From Vibrio qingdaonensis (GTDB lineage: Bacteria; Pseudomonadota; Gammaproteobacteria; Enterobacterales; Vibrionaceae), in assembly GCF_026191675.1 (NCBI RefSeq), contig NZ_JAKRRY010000007.1, forward strand, positions 97,970-161,969: 64,000 nucleotides of DNA. The letters are read 5' to 3'. Made by a program: the position numbers and the translations under genes. Each line of letters starts with the position of its first letter. The stretch's first letter is position 1. Under the pieces are notes generated by a model. The model ran no database searches, was not told where the DNA came from, and saw nothing but the letters and a program-made list of their open reading frames with translations. This document shows, piece after piece, positions 46,107-54,065 of the stretch.

Positions 46107-47093
46107 TCAGTCTGCTTTGGTACCAAACAAACGAAGACGACTAATCCCTCCGTCAGGGAAAATATTTAACCTAACGTGTGTCACCGCGCCTATCTCATTC
46201 ACTTGCGACACGAACTCCTGAATGTCATGAGCGTTGAGTTTTTGTGCTGGAAGTAGCTCTTGCCAGAAAAGGCTTTGTGTTGCGACTTGATCGTCCGTAC
46301 CACCTTTCACATAGGCCGCTTGAATAGAGCAGCTATCTGGGAAATTACCTTTAAAGTGCGCGGTATCGACAACAACCCGTCCGATATTGCCAGCATGACC
46401 TAACGCGACAATAACCCAGTCATTACCTGGCGTCCGACGACGCGCCGTTTCCCAACCGTCACCCATGTTTTCACCACGTCCAGGGCCAAGAATATTAGAC
46501 TTATTACCATAGTGCTCATCACTGCAAGCTAAAGCTCGGCCACCATTCTCTACCGCTGCGAGATCAACTTGCTGCAGTGAATCGATCGCTTCCCAATCAA
46601 CGCTCGGTTGTCCGTAAACACGTAGTCGCGCAACACCGCCATCTGGGTAAATGTTTAAACGAACATGAGTAAACACTTTGTCACTGGCAATGTCATTGAG
46701 ATGGTGTTGGTCTCCAGATAGCGCTTGTGATGGTAAAATTTCTTCCCAATGATCCAAATCCGTTGGATCTTCATTTGGACTATAAATCGCATCAACAGAG
46801 GCCGATGGCGGGAAGTTACCAGTAAAAAACGAAGTATCGATATCTAATCCAGCAATGGTGCCAGCTAACCCCAGCTTCACGACACAGTAATCGTAGCCTT
46901 CACTGCGTTTGCGACGGCTTTCCCAGCCATCCATCCATTTGCCGTTGTCATCATAAACATCATCTTTCCATTCTGGCGCTGCTCTGCGTAACAAACGCGA
47001 CTTATCAGCAAAAAAATCATCGGTGGCAAAAAGCGCTTGAGCACCGAGTTTTTCATCGGCTAAGTTGATGTACTGTTCAAAATCTAAGGACAT
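46107..47093 (-). CDS. alc: Allantoicase
   Basis: Hydrolyses allantoate to ureidoglycolate and urea. It has 328 aa made of two similar jelly-roll halves, each with an N-terminal DGWE(S/T)RR segment (GKWMDGWESRRKR and MGDGWETARRRTPGN) and a THVRLNI(Y/F)PDGG segment. The duplicated architecture is diagnostic. It lies 110 bp downstream of uraD. No allantoate amidohydrolase is present, so allantoate nitrogen is released as urea. Confidence 0.96.
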   Translation of the reverse strand: MSLDFEQYINLADEKLGAQALFATDDFFADKSRLLRRAAPEWKDDVYDDNGKWMDGWESRRKRSEGYDYCVVKLGLAGTIAGLDIDTSFFTGNFPPSASVDAIYSPNEDPTDLDHWEEILPSQALSGDQHHLNDIASDKVFTHVRLNIYPDGGVARLRVYGQPSVDWEAIDSLQQVDLAAVENGGRALACSDEHYGNKSNILGPGRGENMGDGWETARRRTPGNDWVIVALGHAGNIGRVVVDTAHFKGNFPDSCSIQAAYVKGGTDDQVATQSLFWQELLPAQKLNAHDIQEFVSQVNEIGAVTHVRLNIFPDGGISRLRLFGTKAD

Positions 47094-47203
47094 ATCCGGT
47101 CATCCAGTTCAATTAATCAATAAATAATAAAATGAGTGTCAGGTGATGGCGTGTTAGGCCGTTTTCACCTCACCATTAGCAGAAATAGCTGTCTTCCTAT
47201 GAC

Positions 47204-47719
47204 TTACATATCTCTGAGGCGAAAAAGTGCTATCTTGTTGATTTCATTAATCGCCGTAGCAAACTCAGTTTCACTATCATTGCCTAATCGCATCTCGAAC
47301 GATTCAAGAATTTGGTAACGATTGGCCCCTTTTACCGCCATGATAAAGGGAAATGTGAAGCGACTTTTGTAGCTATCGTTATAAGTGGTAAATTGTGCGA
47401 ACTCTTCCTTCGAGCACTGGTCAATACCTGCCCCTGCTTGCTCTGAAGTTGAAGCCGCCGTGAGTGCTCCGTCTATCGCTGCTTTGCCCGCTAAGTCTGG
47501 GTGAGCATTAATAAGCGCGAGTTGTTGTTCATAAGGGGCTGCCAGTAATACTGACGCCATTTTTTCATGCAGTGATTCAATGTGGTTATCTTGCTCAGCA
47601 AGCCCTTGTTCAAAAACCGACTCCGCCACCCAAGGACTGTGCTCATAGATATCGGCAAACCGCGCGACAAAGTCGGTTTTATTTAATTGCGTCGGTTTGC
47701 CAAATTTAAACGGTGTCAT
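47204..47719 (-). CDS. uraD: OHCU decarboxylase UraD
   Basis: Decarboxylates 2-oxo-4-hydroxy-4-carboxy-5-ureidoimidazoline to S-allantoin. It has 171 aa, entirely helical, with the catalytic histidine in NAHPDLAGKAA and YEHSPWVAESVF, plus FPFIMAVKGANRYQILESFE. It lies 62 bp downstream of puuE in the minus-strand urate operon. Confidence 0.95.
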   Translation of the reverse strand: MTPFKFGKPTQLNKTDFVARFADIYEHSPWVAESVFEQGLAEQDNHIESLHEKMASVLLAAPYEQQLALINAHPDLAGKAAIDGALTAASTSEQAGAGIDQCSKEEFAQFTTYNDSYKSRFTFPFIMAVKGANRYQILESFEMRLGNDSETEFATAINEINKIALFRLRDM

Positions 47720-47781
47720 ATCTATGCTTCCTTACATCGAGTTAAAAGTATGGTGGTGTTGAATGGCATTGGTAGCCGTGT

Positions 47782-48705
47782 TCACGACTTAGATTCAGCC
47801 TGATACGGATGAGTTTGATGCCAATGATTAGCGATATCTATGCGTCGGCATAACCAAACCTTGTCGTGCTGCTGAACGTATTCAATGAATCGCTTAAGAG
47901 ACGCAATTCTTCCAGGCTTACCAATTAAACGGCAATGCAATCCGACAGACATCATTTTCGGCGCACTCTCACCTTCGGCATAAAGCGTATCGAACGTATC
48001 CTTCAAGTATTGAAAAAATTGCTCACCGGAATTAAACCCCTGCGCAGTCGCAAAGCGCATATCATTGACATCCAGAGTGTAGGGAATCACAAGCTGCGGC
48101 CGTCCGGCTTCTGTATGCCAATAAGGTAAGTCATCGTCATAGGCATCAGAGTCATAAGCGAAACCACCCTCTTCGGCCACAAGTCTGCGCGTATTCGGCC
48201 CCGTTCTCCCCGTATACCAACCTTGTGGACGCTCACCGGTGACTCGTTGAATAATCTCAATGGCTTTCATCATATGATCGCGCTCTTCAGATTCATCCAT
48301 GTATTGATAATCAATCCAGCGATAGCCGTGGCTGCATATCTCGTGCCCTGCTTCTTTCATCGCAATGGCGACATCTGGGTAACGTTCAACGGCCATAGCC
48401 ACTGCAAACACCGTCAGCGGGATATCGTATTGTTTGAATAAGCGTAAAATCCGCCATACCCCTGCACGACTGCCATATTCATAGATTGATTCCATGCTCA
48501 TGTGGCGTTCACCCGGAATTGCCTGAGCGCCCGGGATTTCAGACAGGAATGCTTCTGATTCATCATCACCATGCAGTAAACATCGCTCTCCCCCTTCCTC
48601 ATAATTCAGAACAAAAGAAACCGCAATGCGAGCTTCATTTGGCCACATGGGGTGAGGGGGCGTTGGTCCATATCCGATAAGATTGCGAGAATAATCCTGA
48701 CTCAT
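47782..48705 (-). CDS. puuE: Allantoinase PuuE (polysaccharide deacetylase-like)
   Basis: Metal-independent or cofactor-poor allantoinase of the NodB/polysaccharide deacetylase fold, converting allantoin to allantoate. It has 307 aa, with RNLIGYGPTPPHPMWPNEAR, VSFVLNYEEGGE, HEICSHGYRWIDYQYM and GWYTGRTGPNTRRL typical of PuuE. It is the first gene of the minus-strand urate/allantoin operon and divergent from uraH. Confidence 0.95.
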   Translation of the reverse strand: MSQDYSRNLIGYGPTPPHPMWPNEARIAVSFVLNYEEGGERCLLHGDDESEAFLSEIPGAQAIPGERHMSMESIYEYGSRAGVWRILRLFKQYDIPLTVFAVAMAVERYPDVAIAMKEAGHEICSHGYRWIDYQYMDESEERDHMMKAIEIIQRVTGERPQGWYTGRTGPNTRRLVAEEGGFAYDSDAYDDDLPYWHTEAGRPQLVIPYTLDVNDMRFATAQGFNSGEQFFQYLKDTFDTLYAEGESAPKMMSVGLHCRLIGKPGRIASLKRFIEYVQQHDKVWLCRRIDIANHWHQTHPYQAESKS

Positions 48706-48784
48706 CCAATCGCTCCTGCTAGTCCATAAGTCCTGTGAATTTCACCGTATAAATGCGTAACGGCCGATCCACTCAATACATTTA

Positions 48785-48984
48785 TTGTATACAATTTTTT
48801 ATTTTAATGTAAAGATTTTGTTTCTAAAGTTAATTTTTTTATTTCAGTCATTTTAAATCAAATACTTAATGATAATTTAACTCGCCATAATTTCATCCAA
48901 ACAGAAAATAACCTCAAAAAAATCGTTAGGTAACGCAACATTTTCATAACAACAACCTTTACTAATTGTAGATATTGTGTACAT
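48785..48984. promoter_or_regulatory. Divergent puuE/uraH control region with GntR-type sites
   Basis: The 313-bp divergent gap has a perfect TTGTATACAA at 48785-48794, identical to the one before the GntR gene at 35463, and a variant TTGTGTACAT at 48975-48984 close to the uraH start. The GntR regulator of this locus is the likely binder. No gene is visible in the gap, which is strongly AT-rich. Confidence 0.65.
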
Positions 48985-49018
48985 ATTATTATCAAGAATA
49001 TAAATGCGAGCACATCTT

Positions 49019-49372
49019 ATGGGAAAATTAACTACGCACGTTCTCGACACCGCGAGTGGTGTTCCAGGTGCCAACATCCAGGTGGTGCTATACCGCTTGG
49101 ACGGTGATACACCAATTCAAATTCTACAAACTGACACCAATTCCGATGGCAGAACCAATGCACCGCTACTGGAAGGAGCGGCGTTTGTCGCCGGCCGATA
49201 TCAGCTCGTCTTTCACGTTGCGCCCTACTTCCAACAGCAGGGCGTCGAACTCGATGATGTTCCATTTCTGGATGACGTAGTGATCCGCTTTGGACTTAAT
49301 GACGAAGCGTCGCACTATCATGTGCCACTGCTGGTTTCTCCATACAGCTTTTCCACTTACAGAGGCAGCTGA
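49019..49372 (+). CDS. uraH: 5-hydroxyisourate hydrolase UraH (transthyretin-like)
   Basis: Hydrolyses 5-hydroxyisourate to OHCU between the steps of PuuD and UraD. It has 117 aa, with the N-terminal histidine motif KLTTHVLDTASGVPGANI, the central DGR motif (NSDGRTNAPL) and the C-terminal tetrapeptide YRGS that separates this enzyme from transthyretin. The start at 49019 (MGKLTTHVL) is the family norm; an ATG at 49004 is in frame, and neither has a strong ribosome-binding site. No signal peptide. Confidence 0.94.
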   Translation: MGKLTTHVLDTASGVPGANIQVVLYRLDGDTPIQILQTDTNSDGRTNAPLLEGAAFVAGRYQLVFHVAPYFQQQGVELDDVPFLDDVVIRFGLNDEASHYHVPLLVSPYSFSTYRGS

Positions 49373-49561
49373 TCCACCAACAATGAAACGTTCTACATAA
49401 GAGAATAATTATTACGATTACTTAGTTGTGATCGCACCACACTCTCGAAAGCAAACCTCGACGTCGTAAAGACTCATCAATAAGCATCAAACACCCTGTT
49501 GATGTGATGAGCTTGGTCGTGTGCAGTTTAGGGACAGTCAATACTAGAAGGACTTGCTGAA

Positions 49562-50902
49562 ATGAACGAAAGTAAAGCAGAAACACTTAATCAAACCAAT
49601 GAGAATAGCTTTCTCGAACGATGGTTTAAGATCAAACAACACGGTTCAAGTGTCAAAAACGAAATGCTTGGCGGGGTCACAACCTTTGCCACCATGGCCT
49701 ACATCATTTTTGTCAACCCAAGCATCATGGCAGCCTCTGGTATGGATCAGGGCGCTGTCTTCGTTGCCACCTGTATTGGCGCCGCCATTGGCTGTTTGCT
49801 GATGGGGCTATTCGCTAACTGGCCTGTGGGTCTGGCTCCAGGCATGGGCCTTAACGCCTTCTTCTCATTCACTGTCGTCAGTGAGATGGGCTATAGCTGG
49901 GAAGTAGCATTAGGCGCAGTGTTTATTTCCGGTGTGCTGTTTGTTGGTATGAGTTTCTACAAAATTAGGCAATGGATTATTGAAAGTATTCCACACAGTT
50001 TGCGGTTTGCCATGACTGCTGGTGTGGGGCTTTTCTTAGGCCTAATTGGGCTTAAAACAGCAGGTATTGTCGTAGAAAACCCTGCCACATTAGTATCTCT
50101 GGGCGACTTTACCAAGCCCGACGCGATTCTCGCAGCGATGGCGTTCTTGATCATTGCCGTATTAAGTGAACGCAAAGTTTTTGGCGCCGTCCTAATTGGT
50201 ATTTTAAGTGTTACTATCGTCGGAATGATGCTTGGTCTTGTGCAATATAATGGCTTCTTTGCGGCGCCACCGAGCATTGCCCCTACTTTTCTTGCTATGG
50301 ATATCAGTGGTGCACTCAACATATCAATGATCAGTGTGATCCTCGCCTTTTTGTTTGTAAACATGTTTGATACGGCAGGTACACTAATGGGTGTTGCCGA
50401 ACGTGCTAACCTAATCAATAAAGAAACGGGGAAAATTGAAGGGCTCAGTAAAGCCCTGAAAGCAGATAGTATCGCCAGTGTGGCTGGTGCATGTGTGGGT
50501 TGCCCACCCGTCACCAGTTACGTAGAAAGTGCCTCTGGCGTCGCCGCTGGGGCTCGTACAGGTTTATCCGCTATCGTTGTGGCAGCGCTATTTCTTGCCG
50601 CCATCTTTCTGTCGCCATTAGCAGGAATGATTCCTTCTTACGCCACCGCTGGCGCTCTGATTTACGTAGCGTTTGTCATGATGAGCAGCATGCAGCATGT
50701 CGATTGGAAAGACTTCACTAACGGTGCACCCGCTGCCATTACAGCATTAATGATGCCGTTAACCTTCTCTATCGCCAATGGTATTGCACTGGGGTTCATT
50801 ACCTATACCGTACTTAAAGTGTGTACTGGAAAAACGAAAGATGTTTCCATCTCTATGTACGTATTAACGGCAGTGTTCGTCGCTAAGCTAATCTACATTT
50901 AA
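49562..50902 (+). CDS. NCS2-family purine permease
   Basis: Inner-membrane proton symporter of 446 aa with about 12-14 hydrophobic segments, belonging to the AzgA/GhxP branch of NCS2 (GVTTFATMAYIIFVNPSIMA, GLAPGMGLNAFFSF, FVNMFDTAGTLMGVAERA, GCPPVTSYVESASGVAAGAR). This branch imports adenine, guanine or hypoxanthine rather than xanthine or urate. It fits the presence of GuaD and XdhAB. GAAGGA precedes the start. It may share the uraH transcript across 189 bp. Confidence 0.92.
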   Translation: MNESKAETLNQTNENSFLERWFKIKQHGSSVKNEMLGGVTTFATMAYIIFVNPSIMAASGMDQGAVFVATCIGAAIGCLLMGLFANWPVGLAPGMGLNAFFSFTVVSEMGYSWEVALGAVFISGVLFVGMSFYKIRQWIIESIPHSLRFAMTAGVGLFLGLIGLKTAGIVVENPATLVSLGDFTKPDAILAAMAFLIIAVLSERKVFGAVLIGILSVTIVGMMLGLVQYNGFFAAPPSIAPTFLAMDISGALNISMISVILAFLFVNMFDTAGTLMGVAERANLINKETGKIEGLSKALKADSIASVAGACVGCPPVTSYVESASGVAAGARTGLSAIVVAALFLAAIFLSPLAGMIPSYATAGALIYVAFVMMSSMQHVDWKDFTNGAPAAITALMMPLTFSIANGIALGFITYTVLKVCTGKTKDVSISMYVLTAVFVAKLIYI

Positions 50903-50924
50903 TCGATAGACATTTCTGTGTAGA

Positions 50925-50952
50925 AAACGAGAGGGTAAATACCCTCTCGTTT
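50925..50952. terminator. Bidirectional terminator between permease and histidine kinase
   Basis: Perfect 12-bp stem AAACGAGAGGGT/ACCCTCTCGTTT (50925-50936 and 50941-50952) with a 4-nt loop between convergent genes, with A and T tracts on the two sides. Confidence 0.9.
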
Positions 50953-50998
50953 GTATTTTACGACAACGCCAACTATTCGCCTCCCGAACAATGTAGGC

Positions 50999-52270
50999 TT
51001 AACTCTCCCTTTCTAAGTGTGCGGTACAGCCCGCTTGGTGTGCATTATTGCTCAGGGTAAATGACCAACCATAACTTGCACATAATCGCTGCACGATAAG
51101 TAGCCCCAGTCCATGCTCAGTTTCATTCTGCCCACTAATGCCACACCCAGAATCAGTGACAGTAATCGCCTGTGATGTCACCTCAACATTAATATGCCCT
51201 TGTTTAGTAAAGCGAGCCGAATTATCAATGAGGTTTTTTAAGAGCATATTTAATACCGCAGGAGGGAAATTCAACGGCGTGTTATCTGCGATTTTCAGTG
51301 TAAATTGCACGTCAGGGTGTCGCTTACTTATCGATTTTTGCACATCAATATCGTCATACGAAAACTCAGTTAACGTATTTTTATGCTCGGTATTTTCTTG
51401 TTTAACAATGTTAAGCAATACTTCCACGGTTGCCTGCATGCCTTCCGCAGCATGAATAATGCGCTGACGCTGCCTAGCTTGAAAGTCTTTCTGTTGTTTC
51501 ATCGCTTGCAAATTGGCCGCTCCAAGGATGATTGATATTGGTGTCTTTAATTCATGGCTGGCGTATTTGGCAAACATAAGTTCTTGTTTAACTAGCCGAT
51601 CTTTCATCTGAGTGTAGCTATTGAGGTGATCCGCCAGTTGTTTTACTTCATCAATCGAGCTCGAAGACACGGAAAAACGCTGTGCCTTTTCAGATTTTAG
51701 CTGTTCACTTAGATCTGCGATCGGTGACATTAATCCTCCAAGCATGCGCTGCAAAGAGACACGTAAAAATGCAATCAGCATGAGCATTAATGCTAAAGCA
51801 ACCAGCATCAAGCTATCCCAACTGTCGTCGCCAAAATCCAGAGCTCGCATACCAACACTTAGATACAGGGGGCGTAAAGTCCCTGTTTTGTCGATAAATT
51901 CAGTATGAAAGACAAGAAACCCATCTTCACTAAAGCGGTTGTAGCGAGTCACTTCATTTAGAGGGTAAGGCGCTTGTGCTTTTAACCTTTCTGTTAACGC
52001 TTGCTCGCTAAAGTACGCCGTGACATTGGGACTAATCGACACTACTTTAGCGTTATCTAGTGCATGATGCTGGATGGCAACCTGCTCGAAGGACACTAAG
52101 TGACGCTCTATTTGATTGTCCTCATTGAAGACCAGATAGAGTGAGAACGAAAAAAACACCAGAAACGAGGACGACAGTGCCATTATAGAAAAGGTCATAA
52201 TGAGCCGCGCTTTCACATCTTCAATAGTGTTTCGTTGGCACTTTTTAAACCTGCGCTTTAACCCCATCAT
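50999..52270 (-). CDS. Sensor histidine kinase
   Basis: Inner-membrane sensor kinase of 423 aa: two membrane segments (about 23-48 and 152-172) around a periplasmic domain of roughly 100 residues, a HAMP-like linker, phospho-acceptor histidine in FAKYASHELKTPIS, N box LLKNLIDNSARF, G1 VTDSGCGISG and G2 HGLGLLIV. It overlaps the response regulator gene by 4 bp (ATGA). The ligand is unknown; the divergent RND pump is the likely target. Confidence 0.93.
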   Translation of the reverse strand: MMGLKRRFKKCQRNTIEDVKARLIMTFSIMALSSSFLVFFSFSLYLVFNEDNQIERHLVSFEQVAIQHHALDNAKVVSISPNVTAYFSEQALTERLKAQAPYPLNEVTRYNRFSEDGFLVFHTEFIDKTGTLRPLYLSVGMRALDFGDDSWDSLMLVALALMLMLIAFLRVSLQRMLGGLMSPIADLSEQLKSEKAQRFSVSSSSIDEVKQLADHLNSYTQMKDRLVKQELMFAKYASHELKTPISIILGAANLQAMKQQKDFQARQRQRIIHAAEGMQATVEVLLNIVKQENTEHKNTLTEFSYDDIDVQKSISKRHPDVQFTLKIADNTPLNFPPAVLNMLLKNLIDNSARFTKQGHINVEVTSQAITVTDSGCGISGQNETEHGLGLLIVQRLCASYGWSFTLSNNAHQAGCTAHLERES

Positions 52271-52950
52271 ACCGCCACCAATTTAAAACCCACTTTTGGT
52301 ACGGTGACCAACATCTGGTGCTCAAATGGCTTGTCTAGCGCATTTCTTAATAAATAGATGTGGCTTCTTAGCACGTCTTTATCCGGTATATCTTCTCCCC
52401 ACAATTGATGAATCAACGTCTCTCTAGAGACCACTTCTCCCTGAGCCTTAGTTAACACCAACAAAATTTGATACGTCGCATGAGTCACCGTTAACGGTTG
52501 AGAATCACGCATCACCTGATGGTTTTTTTGATCAATCGTCAGATCACCAAACTGAAGACGAGATAACGCGACCTCACCTCGAAAACGCTTGATTAATGCC
52601 AATAGTCGAACTTCCAGTTCTGGAAATTGGAATGGCTTACTAATAAAGTCATCGATGCCGTTTTCAAACCCCATAAGTAAGTCTTCTTGTCCGTTAAGTG
52701 CTGTCAGCATCAAAACGGGAGTTGTGCTGCCCTGCTCTCTCAGTTCACGTGCCACTTGCATCCCATCTTTTTTCGGCATCATCACGTCCAAAATAATGGC
52801 ATCAAATTCATGCTCTAGGGCAAGCTCTAAACCCAGCTCACCATTATCAGCAAAATCGACTTCTGCCCCTTTCACTTCTAAAAAATCAGCCAAGATGCCT
52901 TGCAACTCTTCATTGTCTTCAACAACCAGTATTCTTTTCCCCGCTAGCAT
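52267..52950 (-). CDS. OmpR-family response regulator
   Basis: A 227-aa regulator: receiver domain with phospho-acceptor Asp55 (AIILDVMMPKKD), conserved lysine in DDFISKPFQFPEL, and C-terminal OmpR winged helix (TLIHQLWGEDIPDKDVLRSH, VPKVGFKLVAV). The start at 52950 follows AGAGGA; the much longer frame reaching 53391 runs through the divergent promoter and adaptor gene and is rejected. It likely binds the TGTCGAAT repeats in the divergent region. Confidence 0.94.
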   Translation of the reverse strand: MLAGKRILVVEDNEELQGILADFLEVKGAEVDFADNGELGLELALEHEFDAIILDVMMPKKDGMQVARELREQGSTTPVLMLTALNGQEDLLMGFENGIDDFISKPFQFPELEVRLLALIKRFRGEVALSRLQFGDLTIDQKNHQVMRDSQPLTVTHATYQILLVLTKAQGEVVSRETLIHQLWGEDIPDKDVLRSHIYLLRNALDKPFEHQMLVTVPKVGFKLVAV

Positions 52951-52996
52951 GCGCTTTCCTCTGCCCCTAAAACATCCTTCTATTATAGATAAAACA

Positions 52997-53069
52997 TGTC
53001 GAATTAATGTCGAATAATGACCAAATTCCACATCGTAACATCCGCCGCGCATTCGACATAAAATCGACA
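52997..53069. promoter_or_regulatory. Direct-repeat sites for the OmpR-type regulator
   Basis: Two TGTCGAAT copies 11 bp apart on the plus strand (52997-53004, 53008-53015), and on the opposite strand two copies of the same element 11 bp apart (53051-53058 perfect, 53062-53069 one mismatch). Tandem octamers spaced one helical turn apart are the usual OmpR-type binding arrangement, one pair for each divergent promoter. Confidence 0.72.
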
Positions 53070-53113
53070 CGCAGCACGACACACTATGGAAAAATCCATT
53101 TGTGGAGTTAGCC

Positions 53114-53887
53114 ATGAAAACCTCATTACTCATTACTTTTCTCAGCCTATCCGTATTTATCAGCCACTCATATGCGGTTGAATTAATTGGTAAAACCACC
53201 AGCAAAAATGCCGTTCGTATTGTTTCCGAAGTGAGCGGCGTGATCAAAACAACCTCATGGCAGGTTGGTGATGCGATCACCGCTTCCTCAGCCCTAGCCG
53301 AGATCAAGCGACAAGATTTTGAGTTAGCAGTACAGAAGCAGAGGGCCAGCCTGAAGCTGGTTGAAGCCGATTTACATATTAATAAATCCACATACTCTCG
53401 CTACCAAGCCCTTCGCGCTAAAAACAGCCTGTCTCAAAATGAACTTGATGTTGCAAAGGCAGACTATGCGGCAGCGGAGGCTAATGTGGAATTAGCAAAA
53501 ATAGAACTCAATAAAGCGCAGTTAGATCTAAAGAACACCACGGTCTACTCACCTATTGATGGCTATGTCGTCGAGCGAAATGTCAACGAAGGTGCCTGGG
53601 TGAACCGAGGTGATCAACTCTTCACATTAACGAATATCGATACACTCAATGCACGGCTACTTGCCAGTGAATTTGACCTCGCGTCCATTCATGTTGGGCA
53701 ACCAATTCAACTTTGGGCGGAAGCCAACCCAAACCACAAAATTACCGCAATTATCAATCGTATTGGTGTGGAATTAGACGCTAAGACATTTGCTTATCCG
53801 GTCGAAATTGAAATCGAGAATAGCCAACACCTCTTTAGACCAGGGATGTCCTTACATGCCACGACAACATTTTCGTCAGGTAACTGA
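53114..53887 (+). CDS. RND efflux periplasmic adaptor (HlyD/MFP family)
   Basis: A 257-aa periplasmic membrane-fusion protein. It begins with a signal peptide (MKTSLLITFLSLSVFISHSY), then lipoyl-like halves around a coiled-coil hairpin (about 60-135; VYSPIDGYVVERNVNEGAWV follows it) and a beta-barrel part. It is rather short for the family. The start at 53114 follows GTGGAG. It pairs with the RND pump downstream; no outer-membrane channel gene is nearby, so a TolC-type partner elsewhere is expected. Confidence 0.92.
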   Translation: MKTSLLITFLSLSVFISHSYAVELIGKTTSKNAVRIVSEVSGVIKTTSWQVGDAITASSALAEIKRQDFELAVQKQRASLKLVEADLHINKSTYSRYQALRAKNSLSQNELDVAKADYAAAEANVELAKIELNKAQLDLKNTTVYSPIDGYVVERNVNEGAWVNRGDQLFTLTNIDTLNARLLASEFDLASIHVGQPIQLWAEANPNHKITAIINRIGVELDAKTFAYPVEIEIENSQHLFRPGMSLHATTTFSSGN

Positions 53888-53888
53888 A

Positions 53889-53996
53889 TCTGTGTAATTA
53901 GCTAAGTCTGTGTAATTAACTAAATCCGTGTAATTAACGGAATCCAGCTAATTAACTAGGTTCACTTAATTATCTCGGTTCGCTTAATTAAGCCCT
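53889..53996. repeat. Six degenerate tandem copies of an 18-bp unit
   Basis: Consecutive 18-bp units starting at 53889, 53907, 53925, 53943, 53961 and 53979 share the core TAATTA at the same position, most within TGTAATTAACTAA. Copies 1-3 are most alike and divergence increases downstream. They occupy the space between adaptor and pump genes. Confidence 0.9.
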
Positions 53997-54065
53997 CGCG
54001 ATTCACCACTACTCATTCAACCATCGTCAATCTAGTGATTGCTAATTCAACTTAAGGGGTCTCGA

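Noticed and set aside
49373..49561. Purine riboswitch upstream of the NCS2 permease
   Set aside because: The conserved purine-aptamer core and loop sequences are not present.
52951..53391. Response regulator frame extended to 374 aa
   Set aside because: The extra N-terminus runs antisense through the adaptor gene and the divergent promoter repeats; the start at 52950 has a good ribosome-binding site and gives the standard length.
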